This document shows positions 11,947 through 19,501 of a stretch of 64,000 bases of DNA, piece after piece. The number at the start of each line of letters is the position of its first letter. Position 1 is the stretch's first letter. Under the pieces are notes generated by a model that did not search any database, had not been told where the DNA came from, and worked only from the letters and a program-made list of their open reading frames with translations. A program made the translations under genes and the position numbers. Origin of the DNA: Cardiobacterium valvarum (GTDB lineage: Bacteria > Pseudomonadota > Gammaproteobacteria > Cardiobacteriales > Cardiobacteriaceae); the NCBI RefSeq assembly GCF_900460955.1, contig NZ_UFUW01000001.1, positions 2,657,501-2,721,500 of the forward strand, in the 5' to 3' direction.

Positions 11947-12384
11947 TTAGCCCGTCACGGGTTGTGGTTGGAAAGAATCACACAGCTGCCAGTTCTCACC
12001 GTCATCACTGGCAAAGACCAGCACCATGCCGTGATTGAAGGGGTAATAGCCGCCCGTGCGCAGCAGATGTGCACCGAGCTGACCGATCCACGGCAAATGA
12101 CCGACGGCGATGAGGTCGCTCTCGCCGCGCGCAACAAGAAAATCATAGACGCTCATCGTCGCCTTGCCCGGATTGAGCGCGGCCACCGCCTCGCTGGGGA
12201 AGGGATAATGCGCCGCCGTCTCGATCGCCCGCCGCGCCATCGAGGTGAGGATGGGCAGATTGGGGTAGTGCGTGGCGAGCCACTGCCCGCCCTGCGCCGC
12301 CTGCTTGTGCCCGGTCGGGTCGAGCATGCGGTCATAGCCGTTAAAACTGTTGGCGCTGGCATGGCGCCAGAGGATCAGTTGCAT
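11947..12384 (-). CDS. sixA: SixA-like phosphohistidine phosphatase (histidine phosphatase superfamily)
   Basis: 145 residues. It has the RH motif at the N-terminus (LILWRHASA), TSMARRAIETAAHY and the second catalytic His in VGHLPWIGQLGAHLL, in a compact domain of SixA length. SixA removes phosphate from histidine phosphotransfer domains or from NPr of the nitrogen PTS. RHA replaces the usual RHG/RHGxA, as in SixA. It is probably the first gene of the leftward cluster. Confidence 0.82.
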   Translation of the reverse strand: MQLILWRHASANSFNGYDRMLDPTGHKQAAQGGQWLATHYPNLPILTSMARRAIETAAHYPFPSEAVAALNPGKATMSVYDFLVARGESDLIAVGHLPWIGQLGAHLLRTGGYYPFNHGMVLVFASDDGENWQLCDSFQPQPVTG

Positions 12385-12456
12385 ACAAACTCCTGCCGCA
12401 AGCGGCGTGATGAGAGGAGGCTAGTATAACGGGCGGGAAAAGCGCGTGGTTGTCCC

Positions 12457-12718
12457 GCTTGGCAGGCGCAGCAACTAGTCGCTTGGCAGGACCAGTAACT
12501 ACGCCGCTTGGCGGGGCCAGTAACTACGCCGCTTGACGGGTCCAGTAACTATGCTGCTTGGCGGGCCCAGCAATGACGCCGCTTGGCGGGCCCAGCAATG
12601 ACGCCGCTTGGCGGACCCAGCAACTATGCCGCTTGGCGGGGCCAGTAACTATGCCGCTTGACGGGGCCAGTAACTGCGCCGCTTGACGGGGCCAGTAACT
12701 GCGCCGCTTGGCGGGCGC
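12457..12718. repeat. 25-bp tandem repeat array (about 10 units)
   Basis: The block GCTTG recurs at 12481, 12506, 12531, 12556, 12581, 12606, 12631, 12656, 12681 and 12706, exactly every 25 bases, with one more imperfect unit at 12457. Each unit carries GCTTGGCGGG or GCTTGACGGG, then CCAG, then TAACTA or CAATGA. Units vary at a few positions, so it is not a recent clean expansion. There is no spacer diversity, so it is not CRISPR. Shorter relatives of the unit occur elsewhere in the window. Confidence 0.9.
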
Positions 12719-12728
12719 AGGGTGGACT

Positions 12729-13550
12729 TCAGTCCACCGCTCCGGCGTAGCGCAGGTCAGTCTTTATCCCGCTTGGTGGCTGCGCAGGCGGATAATCGTC
12801 CGGCAACAGCAGGCGGCATTCTTCCGCATCACAATCAAACGGCAGCAGCCACAGTTGCAGTTGCGTGTTGCGGAACTGCACAGGCAGCGGTTGCGAAAAC
12901 AGTGCCGTTTGCGGGTACACCAGCGCCAGTTTGCCTGTCCGGTCATCGTAGTAATTGATGCCGTAAGCCAGTAGTTGATAGAGGTCGCTACTCGCGACGC
13001 CACTGATGCCCTGCCCTTCCGGCACCTTCCATTTGCAATCCAGTACCCATTGCGTGCTGCCATCTGCGGCGTCGCTGAGGACGAGATCGGGGCGCAAAAA
13101 GCGGTTTGGCCCGTCACCAGCCAGCAGGCCGTGCTTGCGGTGCTGCGTGTGCACGCGCAGATGGGGGAAGGTACGGGTGAGATGCTGCGCCACGTAAGCT
13201 TCAAACAGTGCTTCCATCGGGAACAGCAGCGCGGGCAGCCTATCGTCGCGCCCGTCGCCAAGCGGGTTGGTCTCCGCCAGCAAGAGCTGCGCCCAAGCGA
13301 GCGCCTCGCGGTAGTAACCCATGCCGCGCTCAAAGCGGACGCGGGCAAAATCATCGCCGGGCCGCGTGGAAGGCGGAATGTCGGCGAGGGCAAAGCGCAG
13401 TTCACGGGCAAGGCGCTGATGACCGGGGTGGCGGGTACGTTGCAGGGCCTGCAACACGGCGCTGTGCAGCAGGCGGTTTTCCGCGCGGTCGGGGCTGTAT
13501 TCATCGTGCGCGGTGTAGAAGCGGTCGGCGCGGACGTCGCAGCGTTTTGA
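12729..13550 (-). pseudogene. McrC C-terminal remnant (McrBC restriction system nuclease subunit)
   Basis: Residues from about KRCDVRADRF (13547) to the TGA at 12729 match the C-terminal half of McrC. Features are AENRLLHSAVLQAL, MEALFEAYVAQHL and the PD-(D/E)xK nuclease core FLRPDLVLSD...WVLDCKWK. No N-terminal half exists: the frame runs directly into the end of the gntR gene, and no McrB GTPase is nearby. A GTG at 13455-13457 could start a 242-residue fragment. The C-terminal tail reads through a repeat (GGTGGACTTCAGTCCACC). It is a decayed remnant left by a rearrangement next to gntR. Confidence 0.72.
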
Positions 13551-13563
13551 CGAAGAAGGGGGT

Positions 13564-14277
13564 TCAGCCCGCCACTTTGCCGTTGAAGCGTTCCAGCTGG
13601 AACATCACCCGGTCGCCCCGGTGCCAGGTGGAGAAGATTTCCACCGCTTCGTCGTGTTCGTCGTAGGTGGTGCCGCTCAGGAGCAGCAGCGGCGCACCGG
13701 GCGAGACGCCGAGCAAACCAGCCATCGGGTCGGCGGCGGGCACGGCATAGACGTTGCGCAGGGAGCGCAGCAGGTTGATGTGCGCGCGGGTTTTCATCAG
13801 TTCGTGCAGCGAGGCGTTTTCCAGCACTTCGCGCGGTAGTTGCCCGACCAGCACCGGCGGCAACCAGGTTTCGATAAGCGCCAGCGGGTAACCGTAGCCG
13901 CTGCGCAGGCGCTGCAGGTGCAATGCTTCCCCGCCCCAGGCGGGCGGCGCTTCTTCGTAGGGCACCACGCCCCAGGCGAGGATTTCTGTCTGCACGGTCG
14001 CGCCGGTTTCTTCGACTTGCAGGCCGAGGCCGTTCAGCGATTGCACGATGCGGCGGATGCGGTTCACCGGCAGGACGAAGCTGCCTTTGCCGCGCGCTTT
14101 TTGCACCAGTCCTTCTGCTTCCAGGGTCGCGAGTGCCTGCCGCACCACCGAGCGCGAGACGCCGAAGCGTTTTTGCAGTTCGGCTTCGGACGGCAGCGGA
14201 CCGTGCAGCAGTTCGGAATGGATGTCGCGGCGCAGGCTGTCGGCGACGGTGGCGTACAGGGGTTGGGTGGTGGACAT
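13564..14277 (-). CDS. GntR-family regulator, HutC/UTRA type, of the adjacent sugar-acid operon
   Basis: 237 residues. It has an N-terminal winged helix (residues ~5-75: LPSEAELQKRFGVSRSVVRQAL, then LEAEGLVQKARGKGSFV) and a C-terminal UTRA effector domain (PLALIETWLPP, LLLLSGTTYDEH). The ATG at 14277 has AGGAG 6 bases upstream; the longer frame has no RBS. It is transcribed away from the permease-kinase-dehydrogenase operon, so it probably represses that operon until a substrate-derived ligand binds. A palindrome at 14648 is a candidate operator. Confidence 0.88.
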   Translation of the reverse strand: MSTTQPLYATVADSLRRDIHSELLHGPLPSEAELQKRFGVSRSVVRQALATLEAEGLVQKARGKGSFVLPVNRIRRIVQSLNGLGLQVEETGATVQTEILAWGVVPYEEAPPAWGGEALHLQRLRSGYGYPLALIETWLPPVLVGQLPREVLENASLHELMKTRAHINLLRSLRNVYAVPAADPMAGLLGVSPGAPLLLLSGTTYDEHDEAVEIFSTWHRGDRVMFQLERFNGKVAG

Positions 14278-14613
14278 GGGCTCTCCTGAGCGGGATTGTG
14301 GGAACTGCATTGTAACGCGCCCACTTGTGGGGGCGACGGGCGTAGGCACCGCCAAGCGGCACGGTTGCCGGGCCTGCCAAGCGGCGTAAACACTGGCCCG
14401 TCAAGCGGCGTCGTTGCCGGGTTTGTCGTCATCGCAAAAAGCAGGTATCGCCTGCCCGGCAGGCTGAAGCCCACCCTACGCCCGGCAAGCGGCAGGGTGG
14501 TGCGGTGCTTTGTTTATGGTTTTTTCTGCGGGCGTCGGCTACGCCATCGCTTTGTTTTTGCAGCTTTCTTTCCATTACCGCCACATCGCGACTGGTTTTT
14601 TGCGTTTGCCGCA
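14278..14613. repeat. Intergenic region with dispersed GC-rich repeats
   Basis: No gene is seen. It contains inverted-orientation copies of the GCTTGGC core (CCAAGCGGC near 14352, CCAAGCGGCG near 14378, TCAAGCGGCG near 14401, GCAAGCGGCAG near 14485). It also holds a GAAGCCCACCCTAC element near 14465 related to the one at 12720 and to GTAGGGTGGGT near 10821. These look like pieces of one intergenic repeat family. Confidence 0.5.
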
Positions 14614-14657
14614 TTGACTTTTGTCAGTCTTAGAGGTAATTTCAACTTGTACGTACA
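14614..14657 (+). promoter_or_regulatory. Promoter and candidate GntR operator of the sugar-acid operon
   Basis: A -35 TTGACT (14614-14619) and a -10 TAATTT (14637-14642) are separated by 17 bases. A perfect 10-bp palindrome TGTACGTACA lies at 14648-14657, over the expected transcription start and about 30 bases before the permease ATG. GntR/HutC-type operators often contain GT...AC half-sites. A repressor bound here would block initiation. Confidence 0.55.
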
Positions 14658-14689
14658 TGTTGTTATTCCTTTTGTCTTTGGAGGTTGCC

Positions 14690-15679
14690 ATGTCTACCCG
14701 TCCGGATGCTACGCCGCGCAGTATTGTTCCGCTGTATGACTGGATGAACCGTCTGCCCGGCGGGGCGATGGTGATTCCGCTGGTGCTGGGTTCGCTGGCC
14801 GGTACGTTCGCGCCGGAGGCGCTGAATATCGGCTCGTTTACCACAGCCCTGTTCAAGAATTCTGCCGCGCCGCTGATTGCATTATTGATTTTTGCGACCG
14901 GGATGCAGATCACGCTGCGCAGTTCCGGACCAGTGCTGGCGCATACTGGGGTGGTGCTACTCTGCAAGACGCTGCTACCCGCCCTGCTCGTCACCCTGCT
15001 CGGCCTGGTGGTTGGGCGGGACGGCATCGCCGGGGCGTCACTGCTGGCGCTCCTGACGATTGTCGCCAATTCCAACGGCGGTATCTGGCTGGCCTTCACC
15101 GGTAAATACGGCGATTTCCGTGACCGGGGCGCCTATATCGCCTCCGCTGTAAACGACGGGCCGTTCTTCGTCCTGCTTTTCCTCGGCGTCTCCGGACTGG
15201 CCGATATTCCGGTGCTGTTAATGGTGGCGGCGGTGGTGCCGCTCCTGCTCGGCATGGTCATCGGCAATCTTGACCCGAAATGGACGGAGGTGATGAAGCC
15301 GACCGGCGCCATTGTCATTCCTTTTTTCGCTTTTGCCCTCGGCACCGGCATCAATCTGCACGCTATCGCCACCGGCGGCGCGGTCGGGCTGGTGCTCGGC
15401 GTGCTCTGCTGCCTGCTAACCGGGGCGATGACTTACGCCGGATACAAGCTGCTGCACCGCGGCAAGCAGTCCGGCATCGGCTTCGCTGCCGGGACGACCG
15501 CCGGCAATGCGGTCATCACCCCGGAAATCGTCGCCCAGGCCGACCCTTCCATGCTGCCTTATGTACAAACCGCGACCGCGCAAGTGGCGGCTGCTGTCCT
15601 CGTCTCCGCCGTGCTTGCGCCACTGGTCGCCGCCTGGGTACTCAAGCGGGAAGGCGGTCTTCCCCAAGAACAGGAGTAA
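14690..15679 (+). CDS. 2-keto-3-deoxygluconate permease family transporter (KdgT-like)
   Basis: 329 residues, about ten hydrophobic segments, starting at 14690 with GGAGG 6 bases upstream. Family blocks include GSLAGTFAPEAL, NSNGGIWLAFTGKYGD, FALGTGINL and AAGTTAGNAV. KdgT carries 2-keto-3-deoxygluconate by proton symport, and relatives carry other sugar acids. As the first gene of an operon with four-carbon acid sugar enzymes, its substrate here is more likely a C4 sugar acid. A second transporter (TctABC) is in the same operon. Confidence 0.87.
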   Translation: MSTRPDATPRSIVPLYDWMNRLPGGAMVIPLVLGSLAGTFAPEALNIGSFTTALFKNSAAPLIALLIFATGMQITLRSSGPVLAHTGVVLLCKTLLPALLVTLLGLVVGRDGIAGASLLALLTIVANSNGGIWLAFTGKYGDFRDRGAYIASAVNDGPFFVLLFLGVSGLADIPVLLMVAAVVPLLLGMVIGNLDPKWTEVMKPTGAIVIPFFAFALGTGINLHAIATGGAVGLVLGVLCCLLTGAMTYAGYKLLHRGKQSGIGFAAGTTAGNAVITPEIVAQADPSMLPYVQTATAQVAAAVLVSAVLAPLVAAWVLKREGGLPQEQE

Positions 15680-15682
15680 ATC

Positions 15683-16942
15683 ATGTCCACTTCCCTGCTC
15701 GTCGTCGCCGACGATTTGACTGGCGCCAATGACACCAGCGTGACTTTCGCCCGGGCCGGTTTTGCCACCGTCCTCGCGCTCTCCCCCGACACACTGCCCG
15801 AAGCCTTGCAGGCCGAGGCCGAAGTCTTCGCCGTCTCCACGGACTGCCGCCCGTTGCCGGAGCAGGCGGCAGCGGCGACGGCAGCGGTGATTGCCGCTGC
15901 GCACGCCCGCGATCTCGCCCGTCTTTATCTGAAAATCGACTCCACCATGCGCGGCTCGGTGGCGGCGCAAATCGAGGGCGCGCTTACCGCCTGGCGCGCC
16001 GTACACAGCGATGCCCGCGCGGTGGTTTGCCCCGCTTATCCGGCAATGGGGCGGACGATCGAAAGCGGCCGCCTGCTGGTCAGCGGTATCCCGGTCAACG
16101 ACACCCCATCCGGGCGCGACGCCATCTGCCCGGTGCCAACTGCCGACATGGCGGCGCTCCTGCCCGGCGCGCTGGTGATGCCCTGTCAGGAAGCACATGC
16201 CCTGGCTGATGCCATCCGCCAGAGCGAGGCGGAGGTGGTCGTGGTTGATGCGCGCAGCGATGACGACCTGCGCCGCATCGCTGAAGCGATCGCCCTCCTC
16301 GGCTACGGCGCCATCCCGGTCGGTTCCGCCGGCCTCGCGAACGCCATCGTCGCCACCCTGCCGGCTGCGACGGCACAGGCGGCGCCCGACCCGCTACCGC
16401 TCAATGCTCCGGCGCTGCTCCTCGTCACCTCCATCCATGACACCAGCCAGCAGCAGGTTGATGCCTATATCGGTTCGACCGCCGGCGCGGACGCCATCGT
16501 TTTCAGCCCGCACCCGGCGCAACTACTCGCGCCCGGCTCCCTGCCCGCGCTGACCGCGCAGTTGCAAGCGCTGCTCGTCTCCGGCGACGGCACCGTCATT
16601 ATCCGCGCCAACCCTGCCCGCATTGCCAGCGGCGCCGCCGCCGAAGCGCTGGCCAAGACTTTCGCACAGCAACTGGCGGCGCTCGGCAAACACAGCCTGA
16701 AAAAACGCCGCTTCGGTGCGCTGGTGCTGTTCGGCGGCGACGGCTCGGCCGCCCTGCTGCACGCGCTCGGCGTTACCGCACTGCGCGTCTTGCGCCCCAT
16801 CGCCGAAGGCGTGCCGCTGGCCACTGTGCGTGGTGGTGCTTATGACGGTCTCGTCGTCATCACCAAATCCGGCGGTTTCGGCGCGCCCGACCTGCTCTGC
16901 CGCATGATGGCAGACCTCAACCCCAAGGAGGCTCACGTATGA
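15683..16942 (+). CDS. Four-carbon acid sugar kinase (OtnK/DtnK, former DUF1537)
   Basis: 419 residues. The N-terminal domain starts LLVVADDLTGANDTSVTFA, the hallmark of the family, with KIDSTMRGSV and CPAYPAMGRT. The C-terminal nucleotide-binding domain has VLFGGDGSAALL and ITKSGGFGAPD. Characterised members phosphorylate D-threonate, D-erythronate, L-threonate or 3-oxo acids with ATP. It overlaps the downstream pdxA-like gene by 4 bases, the kinase/dehydrogenase pairing typical for D-threonate breakdown to dihydroxyacetone phosphate. AGGAG precedes the ATG. Confidence 0.9.
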   Translation: MSTSLLVVADDLTGANDTSVTFARAGFATVLALSPDTLPEALQAEAEVFAVSTDCRPLPEQAAAATAAVIAAAHARDLARLYLKIDSTMRGSVAAQIEGALTAWRAVHSDARAVVCPAYPAMGRTIESGRLLVSGIPVNDTPSGRDAICPVPTADMAALLPGALVMPCQEAHALADAIRQSEAEVVVVDARSDDDLRRIAEAIALLGYGAIPVGSAGLANAIVATLPAATAQAAPDPLPLNAPALLLVTSIHDTSQQQVDAYIGSTAGADAIVFSPHPAQLLAPGSLPALTAQLQALLVSGDGTVIIRANPARIASGAAAEALAKTFAQQLAALGKHSLKKRRFGALVLFGGDGSAALLHALGVTALRVLRPIAEGVPLATVRGGAYDGLVVITKSGGFGAPDLLCRMMADLNPKEAHV

Positions 16943-17973
16943 CCCTGCCAGTACTGGCTATCACCCTCGGCGACGTCGCCGGTATCGGCCCGGAAATCAC
17001 CGCCAAAACCCTGCTCAACCACCCCGGACTGCGGCAGATTGCCAAGCTGTTCGTCATCGGCGACGCCGCTGCCCTGCGGCGCGGCTGCCGCTTCGCCGGG
17101 CTTGACCCCGCCAGCGTGCGCACCATCGCGGGCGCCGCCGATGTGACGAACGACCCCGCCACCATCGAAGTGCTGCAAGTGGGGGAGGCGCTGGATGACG
17201 TACCGCCGGGGAAAATCGCGGCACGCGCCGGCGATGGCGCCTACCGTTACGTGGTCGAAGCCTGCTGCCTCGGCCGCGCCGGGGAAATTGACGGCATCGT
17301 TACCGCCCCGCTCAACAAGGCAGCGATGCACGCCGGCGGCCACCACTGGCCGGGGCATACCGAAATCCTCGCCCACGAATTCGGGGTGAAAAACTACTCG
17401 ATGATCCTCTCGGCGGGTGATTTCTACCTCTTCCACCTCACCACCCACCAATCGCTGCACAGCGCCATTGACGCCTGCACCCCGGCGCGCACCCGCACCG
17501 TCATCAACCTCGCCCACGCCCTCGCCTGCGCCCTCGGCCAGCCGGAGAGCAAAATCGGCGTCTGCGGCATCAACCCGCATGCCGGGGAAAACCGCCTCTT
17601 CGGCGACGAAGACGCCGACCAACTTGCCCCCGCCATTCATGCGGCGCAGGCAGACGGCATCAACGTGCACGGCCCGCTGCCCGCCGACGCCCTCATCCCG
17701 CAGGCGGTGCGCGGCAAATGGCCGATGGTGATCGCCTGCTACCACGACCAGGGCCACGCCCCGTTCAAGGCTGTCTATGGCGACGACGGCGTCAACATTA
17801 CTGCCGGCCTGCCGGTGGTGCGCGTCTCGGTTGACCACGGCACCGCCTTCGACATCGCAGGCCGTGGCATCGCCCGTGAAGGCTCGCTGGTGCTCGCTTG
17901 CCAGCGCGCCGCCGCCCTCTCGCAAGGCTGGGCGCAAGTCTGGCAAAGCGCACAACAGGAGAACACGCCATGA
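16939..17973 (+). CDS. PdxA2-type 4-phospho-D-threonate/erythronate dehydrogenase
   Basis: 344 residues, PdxA family. Visible blocks: ITLGDVAGIGPEI, VTAPLNKAAMHAGG, the metal site GHTEILAHEFG, GINPHAGENRLFGDED, CYHDQGHAPFK and VDHGTAFDIAG. PdxA itself makes pyridoxal precursors. The tight coupling to a DUF1537 kinase (ATGA overlap) points to the catabolic paralogue PdxA2, which oxidises and decarboxylates the phosphorylated acid to dihydroxyacetone phosphate. The stop overlaps the tctB start. Confidence 0.88.
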   Translation: MTLPVLAITLGDVAGIGPEITAKTLLNHPGLRQIAKLFVIGDAAALRRGCRFAGLDPASVRTIAGAADVTNDPATIEVLQVGEALDDVPPGKIAARAGDGAYRYVVEACCLGRAGEIDGIVTAPLNKAAMHAGGHHWPGHTEILAHEFGVKNYSMILSAGDFYLFHLTTHQSLHSAIDACTPARTRTVINLAHALACALGQPESKIGVCGINPHAGENRLFGDEDADQLAPAIHAAQADGINVHGPLPADALIPQAVRGKWPMVIACYHDQGHAPFKAVYGDDGVNITAGLPVVRVSVDHGTAFDIAGRGIAREGSLVLACQRAAALSQGWAQVWQSAQQENTP

Positions 17974-18437
17974 ATACCCCGGCCATCCGCGAAAGCCGCG
18001 CCGATCTCTACATCAGCATCGGCCTGCTCGTCTTCTGCGTCTTTGCCGCCATCGCCACCGCACAGTTGAAAACCCCGCCCGGCGGCAGCATCGCCGGGCC
18101 CGCCTTCATGCCCTGGATTATGGTGGTGCTGCTCGGCCTCGGCTCCGCCGGCCTGCTCGTCCGCGCCCTGTGGCAGGAAAAAACGGGCGACAGCGGCAGT
18201 ATCGCCCTGCCTGGGCGCCGCGTGCTGCGGCAAATGGTGCTGTTCGTGCTGCTGATGATTGCTTACGCCGTCACCCTCATGCCCATCGGCTATATCTGGA
18301 CAACCGCCGCCACCCTCCTCCTCGGCCTGCTCATCCTCGGCGAACGCAAACCGCTGGTCCTCATCCTCTTCCCGGCGGTGATGACGGCGGCGGTGTACCT
18401 CGGCTTCACCAAGCTACTCGCCGTCTGGCTGCCCTAA
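17970..18437 (+). CDS. tctB: TctB, small membrane subunit of a tripartite tricarboxylate transporter
   Basis: 155 residues with four predicted membrane segments (VFCVFAAIA, MPWIMVVLLGLG, VLFVLLMIAYAV, LVLILFPAVMTAA). It has the weak TctB signature and is placed directly before tctC. The start at 17970 overlaps the PdxA2 stop (ATGA) with AGGAG upstream; the longer frame is unsupported. It pairs with TctA (56278) and binding protein TctC to drive secondary uptake of carboxylates. Confidence 0.85.
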   Translation: MNTPAIRESRADLYISIGLLVFCVFAAIATAQLKTPPGGSIAGPAFMPWIMVVLLGLGSAGLLVRALWQEKTGDSGSIALPGRRVLRQMVLFVLLMIAYAVTLMPIGYIWTTAATLLLGLLILGERKPLVLILFPAVMTAAVYLGFTKLLAVWLP

Positions 18438-18464
18438 TCATTACCTACAACGGAGACCGTCATC

Positions 18465-18779
18465 ATGTTGAAAAAAGCCCTGCTTGCCGCCGCCTGCGCT
18501 GCGATCCTGCCCGCCTTCGCCGCCTACCCGGAACGGCCTATCCAGATTATCGTCCCCTACTCCCCCGGTGGCGGCAGCGATTTGGCGCTACGCCTTTTCG
18601 GCGAAACCGTGAAAAAACACTACCCCGGCACCAACGTCGTCATCCGCAACCAGCCGGGCGGCGGCGGCTCCATCGGCACCTCGGCCGCCATCAACGCCCG
18701 CCCGGACGGCTACACCCTCGGTACCGGCGCCCAAGGCCCGCTTGTCATCAAACCGCTCATCGGCGGCACCGACTACAAA
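18465..18779 (+). pseudogene. tctC: TctC/Bug-type periplasmic binding protein, 5' part, interrupted by the prophage
   Basis: It begins with a signal peptide (MLKKALLAAACAAILPAFA), then YPERPIQIIVPYSPGGGSDL and NQPGGGGSIGT, the Bug/TctC ligand-binding loops. The gene reads to D-Y-K at 18771-18779 and then enters phage DNA, stopping at TAA 18804-18806. Joining 18465-18779 to 55584-56219 gives one 316-residue protein of normal family length with the expected junction D-Y-K-H-D-S-P. So the gene was intact before insertion. Confidence 0.92.
18775..18779 (+). repeat. Target-site duplication, copy 1 (ACAAA)
   Basis: ACAAA directly before phage base 18780 matches ACAAA at 55579-55583. Mu-family transposition duplicates 5 bp. 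If the phage terminus is read as ...CA, one A is ambiguous and the shared block is 4 bp. Confidence 0.8.
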
Positions 18780-18797
18780 TGTACGGCGCTTTTTATT

Positions 18798-18864
18798 CGT
18801 GCATAAAACCGGCTTTATTTGTGCATACCCAGCCGGCCCCTCCGTTATTTAGATGTGCATAAAA
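18798..18864. repeat. Phage right-end transposase binding repeats
   Basis: Three related sites, CGTGCATAAAA (18798), TTTATTTGTGCATA (18814) and TGTGCATAAAA (18855), share GTGCATAAA. The same element occurs at the other end (55391, 55447, 55552). Three sites at each end is the arrangement of MuA binding sites. Confidence 0.6.
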
Positions 18865-18907
18865 TGCAGATTTAAACGCCGCTAAATCCCCCTTAATTTT
18901 GCCCCCT

Positions 18908-19501
18908 CTATTTCCCCCCTCTGGCGTCAGCGATTTTGTGTCGGGGGAAGGCGGGTTCGAAGGTGGCGAGGGCGTCGTCCTGAGCGCGGTGAGGGAGCGC
19001 GCCGTTGGTGTGCAGGGTGTCCAGCGCCGCCATTATCAGCCTTACCCCCATCGGTGCCAGCTCGCGTCGCCACAGGCTCTCCGGGGTGTCATCCGGGCGA
19101 ATGTGGCACCAGTCCTGCGCTACGATACCACCGGTGTCGGCGCCGTCGTCCATCAAATACACCGTGCCGCCCGTGATGGCCTCGCGCATGTGGATGGCCC
19201 AGCGCACCGCGTCGCGACCACGGTGGCGCGGTAGCAGCGACGGGTGATAGGCCAGCACGCCGTGCCGCGCCCGCGCGCGGATAGCGGCGGGCAGGTAGTC
19301 ATGCAGGTGGGCCGCCACTATCAGATCGCAAGCGGGGATCTGGGTGACAGCCTCGCCATGCAACACTCCGGCGGCGTGAGCTGCGCGGCGGAAGGTGTCA
19401 TCCCCGCCTGTTGCAACCGCCGAGACGGTGTAGTGCTTGGTGTGGCACGCCTGCAATACCGCCGCCGCCAGCCATTTTTGCCCGACGATCACGACGTGCA
19501 T
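18908..19501 (-). CDS. Formyltransferase-fold enzyme of the phage right-end cassette
   Basis: 197 residues, N10-formyl-tetrahydrofolate-type formyltransferase fold. The N-terminus MHVVIVGQKWLAAAVL is a Rossmann strand-loop. The folate-binding block is YHPSLLPRHRG (85-95), followed by GGTVYLMDDGADTGGIVAQ with the catalytic Asp at about 122. The usual catalytic Asn two residues before the His (N-x-H) is Ala here (A84-Y-H86), so chemistry may differ. It overlaps the upstream ATPase/GNAT gene by 13 bases. By position it acts with that protein, probably on a DNA base or its precursor. It is the last phage gene before the right end. Confidence 0.75.
   Translation of the reverse strand: MHVVIVGQKWLAAAVLQACHTKHYTVSAVATGGDDTFRRAAHAAGVLHGEAVTQIPACDLIVAAHLHDYLPAAIRARARHGVLAYHPSLLPRHRGRDAVRWAIHMREAITGGTVYLMDDGADTGGIVAQDWCHIRPDDTPESLWRRELAPMGVRLIMAALDTLHTNGALPHRAQDDALATFEPAFPRHKIADARGGK

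Noticed and set aside
12457-12718. CRISPR array
   Set aside because: The 25-base units follow each other with no unique spacers and no cas genes are near.
12764-14404. A 546-residue minus-strand open frame
   Set aside because: It is out of frame with both the clear GntR gene and the McrC remnant, is low-complexity Arg/Ala/Thr, and matches no family. It is a shadow of GC-rich coding DNA.
18950-18962. GGGTTCGA, a possible tRNA T-loop
   Set aside because: No acceptor, D or anticodon arms around it; it lies within the formyltransferase-fold gene.
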